Assembly: GCA_947069175.1 (NCBI GenBank)
Contig: CAMTDV010000027.1
Coordinates: forward strand, 44,963,369 to 45,027,368
DNA: 64,000 bases
Origin: Scalesia atractyloides
Taxonomy: Eukaryota > Streptophyta > Magnoliopsida > Asterales > Asteraceae
Direction of reading: 5' to 3'
The notes under the pieces were generated by a model. The model was given only the letters and a program-made list of their open reading frames with translations. It made no database searches and had not been told where the DNA came from. A program made the translations under genes and the position numbers. Positions 45,628-56,400 of this stretch are shown piece by piece. How positions within the stretch are numbered: the stretch's first letter is position 1; every line of letters begins with the position of its first letter.

Positions 45628-46722
45628 ATGGCATCTTCGGCCAGTAGCGGCATCTATGATGATGCACCAGACGATGATTACCCACCTGTTAATGAGATCA
45701 TATCTTCTTCAGATGAGTCGGACCCCGACTATGCCTCTGACGATGCTATGATGGAGGACACTCCAGTAGTTGATGACGTGTTAGCTGTGGGGCTACAGGT
45801 TAATGACTTTGTGATTGTGGGACATCCCAACGATGCATGTATCGTCGAATGCATTCCACTAGATGTCGTACATATTGCTACCATTCCACCTCTCTTTATT
45901 TTGTCCGACGACGAGGATGAGGTCCCCGTCTTTCTTGTAGACCACCTGGACGATCATATCGGTGATGCCGAGGTCATTGACATTGCTATTCTGGAGGTTT
46001 CCTCACCTGTTGTTTCTGTTGTAGCCATCTCTTCATCTGATGCGCACAATAGCGCATCCTCCTCTTCTATACGTCGCGCGGGACTGCGGGTGAATGCGAC
46101 GGATAACAGCTTTGATACCATTCCCATTGCCACCCCTGCTCCTACACTGATCCCTACTTCCACTATTACCCCACCAGCTACTCCTACATCACGACACACT
46201 CCTGATATCCCTGTCCCTCCTCATGCCACGGATATACCTGCTCCTCTTGTCAACACCCGCTGCCCAGCAGCCTTTATTCATTGAGACCCCTTCCTCATAT
46301 CGGTGCATCTGTCATTTTCACTCATGAGATTCCAGCACCACGTCCGGGAGAGGGATCTTCAAGGCAGCCATTTCAGTCACCTCCTCATATGTCCACGTCA
46401 GACCCTTACCACCCTAGTCACCACCCAACCTACACCAAGTACGATCTCGTTCAGTCCCTACAGCTGTAGATTCAGCTCATGTCCCGTCAGGTCTGGGAGT
46501 TGGAGCATTTCCGCGATACTTTGCCACCCACCACCACCATCATCACCACCACCCCCGTCTCCACCACACTCACGTCCACATTTGGCCTTGAGGCTCATGT
46601 GCTGACCTTTGAACAGCGAGGCAACCTCTGTGACACTCGTGTTAGCCGCGTGGAGGATTAGATGGATCATCTCCATAGTCTGGTCGTTCCTACCCCACCC
46701 CCTTCGCCTCTCGCACCGTAGT
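45628..46722 (+). pseudogene. G0 extra ORF upstream of gag, broken
   Basis: Starts MASSASSGIYDD and is highly acidic and Ser/Asp-rich (YPPVNEIISS, DESDPDYASDDAMMED), then hydrophobic-acidic (VGLQVNDFVIVGHP), then Pro/Thr/Ile-rich. The first frame stops at 46284. The homologous reading continues in another frame (HEIPAPRPGEGSSRQP, DLVQSLQL, stop, MSRQVWELEHF, FEQRGNL, VSRVED) to about 46722. Similar acidic ORFs ahead of gag are familiar from Asteraceae Gypsy elements. The C-terminal part could form a short coiled coil. No enzymatic motif is present. G1 and G2 have no counterpart. Confidence 0.65.
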
Positions 46723-47119
46723 TTTTATTTATTTGCAGGTACTAGTTACGGGATTAGAAGACCCGCTATTGATGTGTATATGAAGACTAGGTACAAGCTA
46801 TCGACACTGGAAGACTTTTGAAGACCAATGGGGAAGAAAAGATTTTACCACTTTTATGTATTATAAACTTGTACGACCGGGGTTATATATTCCCGTGTTC
46901 CTTTTGTTTTTCTTTCCCGAAAACAATGTAGCAAGTTGTCGAATATATATGAAATCTTGGTATTATGCTTTTCTCTATTAAATATTGTGATTTATCCTAT
47001 GCATGTCTTGTTATTGTGGATGATGCTTGGTTGACGTGGCGATTATTTATATATATTTTAGCCGACAATATTTATTATTAAATACTTGTCTAACACCCAT
47101 CGATATCTATTACCAGAAG
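46723..47119 (+). other. Spacer between G0 extra ORF and gag
   Basis: AT-rich, about 400 bp. It has a donor-like TTGCAG|GTACTAG near 46738 and an acceptor-like TATTACCAG just before AAGATGATG of gag; splicing is unproven. Confidence 0.5.
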
Positions 47120-48260
47120 ATGATGCCACCGAGACGTAGGACCAACACGAACGCATTACCAACGACTGAGGCTAAGCTAAATGAGCGCATCTCCCAGGCG
47201 ATAGCACAATATGAGGTAACCGCTCTGAGCATAGCGGTGGAACTGGAGGTTCGTCTGGAGGCAACTCGAATACGGGTAATATATGGTTGTTTATGACACC
47301 ATACAATACTCTCGTTTATTCCATTTGTGCCTTTGACAATGCTCATTCATAATTTGTTCGTACAATGTTTCAGGTTATTCATACAAGACCGACTCGGTCA
47401 TAAGAATGAGCAAGTGTCCTCCTAACCTAAGGGTCACATATGTTTTTGGGTTATTCTTAGATGGAGCACTGTCATGGTGGAATCTCCAAGTCCAAATCAA
47501 AGGGGAAGAAGCTACTTATGCTATGACGTAGGAAGAACTCAAATAGTTGATGAGAAAGAAATATTGTTCAAGGGCTGAAATTCAAAAACTAGAGACCGAG
47601 TTTGGAATTTGAAGATGATCGGGGCTGATGTTGTTGGGTATACGCAACGTTTCCATGACTTGCCAAGGGTTGTTCCATATCTGGTGGAACCAAAGTTCAA
47701 GAGAATCGAGCGATACATTTGGGGACTTGCTCCTGAGATCTTGAACATGGTTACTTCTTCTAAGCCTGCTAATATCAGTGAGGCAATCTAATTGGCTGTT
47801 AGTCTCACTAAGGAGGCTGTTCGTTTAGGAAAGTTGTTAAGGACTGGGGCTAACAAAAAGGAAACTCATGTGGAGTCCACGAGTGAGGGAAAACGAAAGT
47901 TCACCAACTTCAAGAAAGGCACCCTAGCAAACAACAACAACCAACCCAACAAGCGAAGGGAAATAAACACACCTAGGGATGTTAAGTCCTTTGTAATAAC
48001 TAATGCAAGTGGTGATAGAGGTTACACGGGCTTCTTGCCAAAATGTGATAAGTGTAGGTATCACCACTTGGGCCTTGTAGAAATACCAAGTGTGACAAAT
48101 ACGGTAAGACCGGGCACAGCAAAGAGGCTTGTTGGGTGGGTGCTGGACGTGGAAATAGAAACCAAGGTGGTAATGGAAATAACAATCAGGGTGGAAACGG
48201 GAATGGCAAAGGTCAAGCATGCTACGGGGTTGAGAAAAAGGGCATTATCGAAAGGATAGC
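47120..48260 (+). pseudogene. G0 gag, multiply broken
   Basis: Starts MMPPRRRTNTNALP. After a disrupted stretch (47290-47400) the gag core reads FGLFLDGALSWWN, with stops in MT-EELK-LMRKKYC, and RAEIQKLETEF. The homologous part then resumes as MIGADVVGYTQRFHDLPRVVPYL and IERYIWGLAPEI, with a TAA near 47791. The zinc-knuckle region (KCDKYGKTGHSKEACW) is present in a shifted frame near 48080-48140. Shell protein remnant of the element. Confidence 0.83.
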
Positions 48261-48887
48261 CCGAAAGAAAACCAGGCTCGAGGAAGAGCTTTTGTGATAG
48301 GAGCTAAGGCTTCACGCCAAGACCCGAATGTGGTTACGGGTATGTTTCATATAAACCAACACTTTGCATCCGTTTTATTTGATACAGGCGCCGACTTTAG
48401 TTTTATATCTATAGAGTTTAGAAATATACTTGGCCTAGAGTCGAGTAAACTAGACATCCCATATTCTATAGAATTAGTGAACGAAAACTTGTGGAAACGG
48501 GAGAAATTATTAGAGGTTGCACACTCGAACTTGGAGCGCGAAAATTCTCTATCGCTTTTTTACCTGTCGACTTGGGTAATTTTGACGTAGTTGTCGGAAT
48601 GGATAGGTTGTCCGACAACAAGGCGGAGGTGGTTTGCCATGAGAAAACCATCGGCATTCCTTTACCAGATGAAGAAACACTCGTTGTACATGGAGAAAAG
48701 CACGAGACGTCCTTACGAATTATTAATTGAATGAAGGCGTGAAAGTGTCTACGAAAAGGTTGTATAGCCTTCCTCGCTCATGTAGTAGACAAAGAAACTA
48801 AGGACCGAAGCTAGAAGATATTCCGGTCGTGAAGGAGTTCCCAGAAGTCTTTCCGGAAGACTTGCAAGGACTGCCTCACAACGTCAA
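48261..48887 (+). pseudogene. G0 aspartic protease and connector, frameshifted
   Basis: ARGRAFVIGAKA and VLFDTGADFSFIS (DTG active site intact) are followed by a frameshift near 48480. The next frame gives DLGNFDVVVGMDRLSDNKAEVV, with Arg replacing the usual Trp after MD. Stops follow near 48728, then a short degraded connector (FPEVFPED-like) leads into RT. Confidence 0.83.
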
Positions 48888-49757
48888 GTGGAGTTCCGCA
48901 TCGATTTGGTGCCAGGAGCGGCACTAGTGGTGAAGTCTCCTTACCGATTAGCTCCGTCCGAGATGCAGGAGCTATCTACTCAACTTCAGGAATTGCAACA
49001 TAAAGGATTTATTAGACCGAGTTTCTCACCATGGGAAGCTCTGGTATTATTTTTTAAAAAGAAGGACGGGAGCTTACGTATGTGCATAGACTATCGGGAG
49101 TTAAACAAACTCACTATCAAGAACCGATACCCCTTACCAAGAATTAATGACTTATTCGATCAGTTACAAGGCTCAAGCTTCTATTCCAAGATCGATCTGC
49201 GATCGGGCTACCATCAGTTGAGGATTAAAGAAGAAAGCACACCCAAAACGGCTTTTCGAACTCGTTACGGTCACTACGAGTTCCTTGTGATGCCATTGGG
49301 CTTGACAAATGCGTCAGCAGTGTTCATGGATCTCATGAACCGCGTGTGTAAGCCGTATTTGGATAAGTTCGTGATCATATTTATTGATGATATATTAATA
49401 TATTCGCGATCGAAGGACGAACATGAGCGACATTTACGAACTATCTTGGAACTTCTGAAGAATGAACAGCTTTATGCAAAGTTTTCTAAATGCAAATTTT
49501 GGATTCGCGAGGTACAGTTTCTCGGACACGTGGTGAACGAGAAAGGAATTCATGTCGATCTTTCCAAGATTGAGGCAATTAAGAATTGGGAAGCGCCTAA
49601 GACACCGACAGATTTGCGACAATTTTTGGGATTAACGGGTTATTACAGACGATTTATAGATAATTTTTCAAAGATTGCCCAACCGCTAACGTCCCTGACT
49701 CAAAAGGATAAGAAGTTTGATTGGGGCGACAAACAAGAAGCTCATTCCAAATGTTAA
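48888..49757 (+). pseudogene. G0 reverse transcriptase
   Basis: A 289-codon open stretch: MEFRIDLVPGA, RLAPSEMQELSTQLQEL, LRMCIDYRELNKLT, FRTRYGHYEFLVMPLGL, catalytic FIDDILIYSRS, FLGLTGYYRRF. It ends in a frameshift at about 49740 before RNase H. The catalytic Asp pair is intact, but the ORF is not connected to working flanking domains. Confidence 0.9.
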
Positions 49758-50245
49758 AGGAAAAACTCTGTGATGTGCCAATCTTATCTCTACCAGACGG
49801 TACCGACGACTTTGTCGTGTATTGCGATGCGTCGAATCAAGGTCTCGGTTGCGTGCTGATGCAACGAGTCAAAGTCATCGCGTACGCATCTCGACAACTT
49901 AAGGTGCATGAGAAAAACTATACCACGCATGACCTCGAACTAGGTGCGGTGGTATTCGCGTTAAAAATCTAGCGTCATTACTTATATGGTACTCGTTATA
50001 CAATCTTTACGGATCACAAGAGTCTGCAACACATATTTGATCAGAAGGAATTAAATATGCGACAAAGACGATGTGTTGAGTTATTGAACGATTACGATTG
50101 CGAAATTAAATATCACCCGGGCAAGGCGAACGTAGTGGCGGACGCTTTGAGTCACAAAGAACGAGTAAAACCTTTAAGGGTTCGAGCCTTAGAAATGACC
50201 ATACAAAATAACTTTACTTCTCAAATTCGGGATGCGTGGCAATAA
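49740..50245 (+). pseudogene. G0 RNase H
   Basis: VYCDASNQGLGCVLM, YASRQLKVHEKNYTTHDLEL, TAG at about 49970 (after FALKI), then TDHKSLQHIFDQKELN and ANVVADALSHKE. TAA at about 50243. Confidence 0.88.
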
Positions 50246-51648
50246 GCACTTAAACCGGAGAACATACCAGCCGAATCATTACGCGGAAAGGAAAAGCAGT
50301 TGATACCGAATGAGGATAGAACATTATACTTTATGGGACGAATTTGGGTTCCATACTTTGGCGATCTACGGGTAGATGAAGCACACAAGTCGAAGTACCC
50401 TATACATCTCGGATCAGATAAGATGTATCAGGATTTAAAGGAATTCTATTAGTGGCCTAACCTTAAGAGCGACATAGCTAATTATGTCGGAAAATGCCTT
50501 ATTTGCACCAAGGTTAAGGCGGAATATCAAAAGCCTTCGGGATTATTTCAACAACCTAAAATTCCCTATGGAAATGAGAACAGATTTCAATGGATTTCAT
50601 TACTAAGTTACCCGTGACCTTGAGAGGTCACGACATGATTTGGGTTATCGTTGATCGACTTACGAAGTCTGCACACTTCTTACTTATCCGTGAGAAGGAT
50701 AGCACGGAGAAACTGGCGGAATTATACCTCAAAGAAATCGTAGCACGACATGGAGTGCCTATTTCTATCATATCAGATCGAGATGGTCGATTTGTCTCAA
50801 GGATTTGGAAATCATTCCAAAAGGCCTTTGGATCGCGACTAGATCTTAGCACCACCTTTCACCCTCAAACGGACGGCCAAAGTGAACGGGCGATACAAAC
50901 TTTGGAGGATATGCTACATGCTTGTGCGATGGATTTGGGTGGAAATTGGGATACCCACTTGCCTTAGTGGAGTTCTCGTATAATAACAGCTATCACACTA
51001 GCATTCAGGCCGCCCCGTTTGAAGCTTTATATGGACGAAAGTGTCGGTCACCACTATGTTGGGCGGAGACCGGAGACAAACAGCTCATTGGTCCTGAATT
51101 AGTCCAGGAGACTACGGACAAAATATTTCAAATACGAGACTTTATCAAGGTGGCACGTGACCGACAAAAGAGCTATGCCGACAAGCGACGAAAACCACTA
51201 TCTTTTGAAGTCGGAGACAAAGTATTATTGAAAGTCTCGCCTTGGAAAGGCGTAGCAAGATTTGGTAAACATGGAAAGTTGAACCCACGATACATTGGAC
51301 CCTTTGAAATCTTGGAAAAGATTGGAACCGTAGCTTACAAGTTAAAGTTACTGGATGAGCTTAGTAGTGTACATAACACATTCCATGTGTCTAGTCTCAA
51401 GAAGAGTCTTACACAAGAAACGGTTATCAGATGAGATTCACATCGACGACAAAATCCATTTTACTGAAGAATCCGTTGAGATTATGGACTGGAAGGTCCA
51501 CAAGACACGGAGAAGTCGTATTAAACTGGTTAAAGTTCATTGGAACTCACGTCACGCCCCCGAATATACGTGGGAACGTGAAGATCAAATCAAGTCCAAG
51601 TACCCACATTTGTTCCAAGGCTCCCCTATAAGCAATAACATGGCTTGA
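50246..51648 (+). pseudogene. G0 integrase with chromodomain-like tail
   Basis: The zinc-binding region is degraded (HKSKYPIHLGSDKMYQ, TAG before WPN, CLICTKVK). After a frameshift near 50570 the core reads MDFITKLPVT, IISDRDGRF and QTDGQSERAIQTLEDML, giving a complete D,D,E set. Another frameshift near 50960 precedes VEFSYNNSYH. The tail has GPFEILEKIG and VHNTFHVSSLKK, a frameshift near 51430, then RRSRIKLVKVHW and YTWEREDQIKSKYPHLF, chromodomain-like, stopping at 51648. Confidence 0.88.
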
Positions 51649-51670
51649 ATTTCGGGACGAAATTCTTTTA

Positions 51671-51682
51671 ACCAGGAGAGAA
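51671..51682 (+). other. G0 polypurine tract
   Basis: ACCAGGAGAGAA lies directly before the 3' LTR TGTGACAACC. Confidence 0.8.
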
Positions 51683-54600
51683 TGTGACAACCGGCAAAAT
51701 AATGGTAAATTTCATACAACTTAACAACTTGATTATACGATTTATTGCGTTCGTTACGACTTAATTAATGCATGATTAGGTCACGTAAAGTCTAGAAATC
51801 ATAGGACATGGTTAATTATGCCAAACAACATCGTTACATTTTTCACGTTGCGAGAAAATAACAAACTATGTCCAAATATGTTGGCAAAATGCTGAAAACA
51901 CTATGTACCAGAACACACTATTCATGCCAGCAAGTTTCTGCAAACTGTCGGAAACGAATGGCACGAAAGCATTTTATAGTTGAAATACAAATAAAAATCC
52001 CTAAGTAGGGACATTAAATACCTAAACACTTTAACTTTCCAGAAAATACATGTCGCCAAAATTCGTCCGAATCGCGTTAAAATATAAGAAAGTAAATTGG
52101 TCCGAAACGCCAAAACTCAACACTTTAAGGGACATAGGGCATATAATGTTATACACCCTAAGTAAGATTTGGGCTATAATGGAATATCCTAAACATAAGC
52201 TTCCGACGATACGCCACAGCGGGCACAACTTGTCAGATACTGATCCGACGAACTAGTAGGAAGCATCCTTACCATCCTAACACCAAAACGGATCACCCAG
52301 TGAACTAGTTAAGAGTATTTCATGTTCGAAACAACATTGGTGGTGCCATATAATAAGCGGAGATTACGTTTCCGGTACTAGAGCACACTTTCCATCTATC
52401 GTCTGAAAGTTACCCGACGACCGATCTAATAATATTTTTACCACCCGAAACTAATTCCAATTAGTCAAGGGAATTAATTTATACTAATTAACATCTAAAC
52501 CCCCTAGTTACTCCCTAATGGTGCAAGACCAATCACTAATCAATACACTTAACTAAATTACCTAAATATCTACCATTTTACAACATGTTGAATAAAAAAT
52601 TTACATATTACCCCCCCCCCCTTCAAGAAATCAGTCAAAAAGTGGGCCCCACCCACTTGTTTCATTGTTGAAAATGTAAGATACATAGCATGGTTGCAAG
52701 ATTTGGATGATGGATGAACTCACCTCTATAAAACCTAACTTCATCATCATATTTCTATCACTTTCAAACTCCAAAAAAAATCAAGAACCATATTCCCTTT
52801 TCCCCTTCCATTTTCGGCAGCCCCAAAACCCCCATAACCTTTCCTTTTTTAGCCACAAAACCCACCAAATTAAGCTTATAAAACCCACATAAGACCCCTC
52901 AAGGAAGGTGCAAGCATGGAGGACTTTTAAAGCTTCATTTGGAGCTTAATCTCTTCTTAATCTTCGTCATAACCATAACAAAGTTGTAAGATTATTTCTC
53001 ACCATTTTCGAGCTTTATTTGGTATGTAGAATACCAAAGTACAACTTGATCATCTTGAACTCCAAGAAAACCAAAGCTCAAAACCCTAATCATAACATAA
53101 AAAGTCTACTAATGTGATGTATTTTGTGTTGATCATGTTGCATAGTGCTAGTTAGCTTATATATTCTTGATGATTATGTTAAAGTAAGATGTTTAGCTTG
53201 ATGATCTTGTATGGAACTTGATTTAAAATGGTGATTTAAACAAGTTGATGTTTAAATCTTAACAAGATCATCATCCACATGATACATGAACTTTACTACA
53301 AAAATAAAAGTGACTTTTAACATTTTATAACTTTCATGCAAACTAAAAATCATGATTTATACTAAGATGGTTCCAAAAGTGTGTTAATCAATGTTGTTTA
53401 TATGAAGGATAAATACTTTAAAGTGTGTTAAATGTGATGGTGTGAGCAATCTTGTCAAAAGATTTAAAAGTGTTGTGATATATTATTAAAAATGTGGTTA
53501 AAAATATACATAAAGTTCAAGGATTATGTGGATAATTATGTGAGAATTGTTACATATAAAAATTGAGTTTTTGAAACTTGATTGGATATTGATTGAGATT
53601 AAGGAATTTAAACATGATTAAAATACGTTTAAAACGTGGAAATGCCATAGTTTAGGGGAAACTATTACAATTTTTTTCTAAAATCTAATCGATATTAGAG
53701 TACGATTAACGAGGTGATTAATGGGACTAAACGCGATTAGTGACCTTAATCAGTAATTAAGAAAGTTTAATAAAAAGGATTAAGCCCTAATCTGACAAGA
53801 ACTTGTATAAACACTTATATAATTATAAGTTAAAAAGAGTTATAAAAAGGTGAAATGGAAATTTTAAAAGTATAAATATATTCTTAAATAAAAATATATA
53901 CATGTTTAAAATATACCAACTTATGTGTATAAATACTTGTACAATTATGTGTATGTATTAGAAGTTTGGAAGAATACTAACTAAATGCAAATACACTACA
54001 CAAACAATCTCCAAATACGGTATACCAATACGTATAAATACCGTATAAATACCAAATAATACGATATACCAATACGTATAAATACAGTATAATACCAAAT
54101 AATACGGTATACAAATACGTATAAATACCAAATAATACGGTATACAAATACGTATGAATACAGTATAAATACCATATAATACGGTATAAAAGTACGTATA
54201 AATACTTATACCAAAACCCTTAGTGACACACAAGAATTACAAGTAGTGTACATGCACAATATATGATGGTGCAAATGCATACAACAAAACAATTTGTATA
54301 TACAATGCAATATTTGCATATACCATGGAACAAATGCATACAACAAAATAATTTGCATGTGCAAAGTAACAATTGCATATATAATGGTGCAAATGCATAC
54401 AACAAAACAATTTGCGTATACAATGCAATATTTGCATATACCATGGAACAAATGCATACAACAAAACAATTTGCATATACAATGCAATATTGCATATACC
54501 ATGGAACAAATGCATACAACAAAATAATTTCCATACACAAAGTAACATATACTTAAACATGTGAACGAGGTTCGCTATGCTTAAAATATGTATTGGAAGA

Positions 54601-55374
54601 ATATACAAAACACATAACGAACTTATATCGTGCGCGGCACGGAGACTCTCATGGGCTAGGCCCACTCATACCATGTGGATCACGGAGACTAAAATGGGCT
54701 AGGCCCATTCTCACTTGTGCAAGGCACAAAGACTCTTATGGACTAGGCCCACTTATACCCGTACGAGGCACGAAGACTCACGAAGGGCAAGGCCCGTTCG
54801 TACAGTTGATGGATATGAAAATTATATATATAAAAGAAATGTATATATATATTAAAACAAAAATACGAAACAAATGCCAACATATTTAAAATACGCAAAG
54901 GGATCCAAATACTTAACTTAAACAATGACGTTCAAGATGAACAATGTGTACACATTTAACCATAACTCAAGTGTCTAACGAGTTAGAGCACTTGTAGGTT
55001 GATACGCTCTTTGGGATACCCGAATTGCTAGCATATATTCACGGACGCAAATCAGTGAGTTCATGTCCCCCTTTTCTCTTAAATGTTTTTGGTTTATAAC
55101 TCTTAGGGGGAACTACATGTGCTCGATGGTATGGTTTAGCTATGGAATGAAATATTAGATCGTGTGCGTATAGGGTATCTCTTAAGTGCCATTAACCTTT
55201 TGTAAACCGTAAATCACCTATGATGTCTTATATCTCCAAACCACTTGTGGCTTGTACTGTTTTTATATATTGAATGGATGAACATCGTACATGCTTTTAT
55301 TTCATATAGTTGTTTACTATATCGTATACTAATCAAGTTCACACCCGCGCTTCCGCCTATGTACGGGTGTGACA
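51683..55374 (+). repeat. G0 3' LTR
   Basis: 3,692 bp, TGTGACAACCGG to GGGTGTGACA. It keeps the unoccupied G2 target (CGTATAGGGTATCTC, 55167-55181). It has about five 59-bp units (54255-54545) and four 43-bp units (54640-54805). It lacks about 480 bp present in the 5' LTR, with CTTTT microhomology at the join near 55195. Confidence 0.92.
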
Positions 55375-56400
55375 GTTAAAACATCATCCTTTTACAAATC
55401 TCCACTCACATGTTCTACTTGAATCTTCCTGTCTTCAACACATTCTCTAATAAAATGGAACTTGGTGTCGATGTGTTTGCTACGTCCGTGAAACATCGGG
55501 TTCTTCATGTGAGCCATCATAGATTAATTCATTAGCAACAAACAATTTCACTGGACCAGCCTTCATACATGTGAGATCAACCAGCAAACTTCTTAACCAT
55601 AAGGCCTGGCATGCTGCTGTTATGGCTGCTACAAACTCTACTTCACACGATGATAAGGAAACAATCCTTTGCTTCTGTGCTGACCATGTAACTGGATTTC
55701 TTAAGTAGTAAAATATAATCCTCATAGTGCTTCTTTGATATACCTTGTCTGTGCCATGGCTTCTATCACTATACCCAATCACCTTTCCATTTCCTCTCTG
55801 CTAGAGTTCCTTTGAGATACCTTAAAACCTGTTTCAAAGCCTTCAAATGACTTATCTTAGGAGCCTGTATAAACCTGCTGATCACACCTACTAAATAGGC
55901 TAAGTCTTGCTGTGTGTGAAGTAGGTAACAAAGACTTCCAACTAGACTCTAGAACTGTGTTTTACTTGCTGGTTCCCCTTCTCCATCTTTTGTAAGATTG
56001 AGCTTTGGTTCCACTGGGTATTTTGCTGCATTGCATTCAAACATACCTGCTACTTCAAGAATTCGTTTTGCGTACCCAGTTTGAGAGATCGTCAAAACAC
56101 CTTCACCTTATTTCACCTCTATACCAAGGTAATAGGACAACAACCGCATATCACTCGTGTCGAATTCCCTCTTCCTTTAACAATTGAACAAGTTCACATC
56201 TTTCTCATTTGAACCTGTAACTAGCAAGTCATCCACATACACACCTACAATCAAACACCTTTTGTACCTTGTCTTTTGTAGATGGCTTGTTCTTGGGGAC
56301 ATCTCTCAAGCCCCAATGTCTTTGATGCCTTGTCAAGTCTTGCATTCTATGCCCTTGGAGCCTACTTTAAACCGTAGAGAGCTCGCTTCAGCCTGTAAAC
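55375..56400 (-). pseudogene. C2 RT C-terminal part and RNase H
   Basis: The minus strand begins within RT at VYRLKRAL (56400 side) and runs through YYLGIEVK, GYAKRILE, PVEPKLNL and LVGSLCYLLHTQQDLAY, then RNase H (GYSDRSHGTD, STMRIIFYL-like, VSLSSCEVEFVAA, CQALWLRSLL). Several stops and frameshifts are present, and VANELI replaces the expected DNESAI-type segment. The end connects across G0 to LTKAMHRVKF at 19890. The N-terminal RT, integrase, protease and gag are absent. Confidence 0.85.

Larger units (their letters stand above)
19893..55374 (+). mobile_element. G0: Ty3/Gypsy Tekay-like chromovirus with LTRs of about 4 kb, hosting G2
   Basis: Both ends are defined: TGTGACAACC at 19893 and GGTGTGACA at 55374, flanked by GTTAA at 19888-19892 and 55375-55379. 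The 5' LTR is split by G2 (19893-23471 and 44582-45278); the 3' LTR is 51683-55374. Internal order is primer site, an extra ORF, gag, protease, RT, RNase H, integrase and a chromodomain-like C-terminus, then a purine tract. Without G2 the element is about 14.4 kb. Coding parts carry many stops and frameshifts, and LTR divergence (about 11 differences in the first 130 bases) makes it the oldest of the three nested Gypsy elements. Confidence 0.93.
19461..56400 (-). mobile_element. C2: truncated Copia retrotransposon split by G0
   Basis: The visible pieces are the 3' LTR (19461-19808), the last codons of pol (19818-19892), and RT/RNase H (55375-56400). The pieces join across G0 through the duplicated GTTAA. 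The reading LTKAMHRVKFIDMREMLG at 19827-19890 continues the RNase H tail read at 55375-55410. The 5' part of the element is lost at 56400, where a Gypsy LTR begins, so no C2 target duplication can be read. Most of this coordinate span is inserted younger DNA. Confidence 0.85.
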
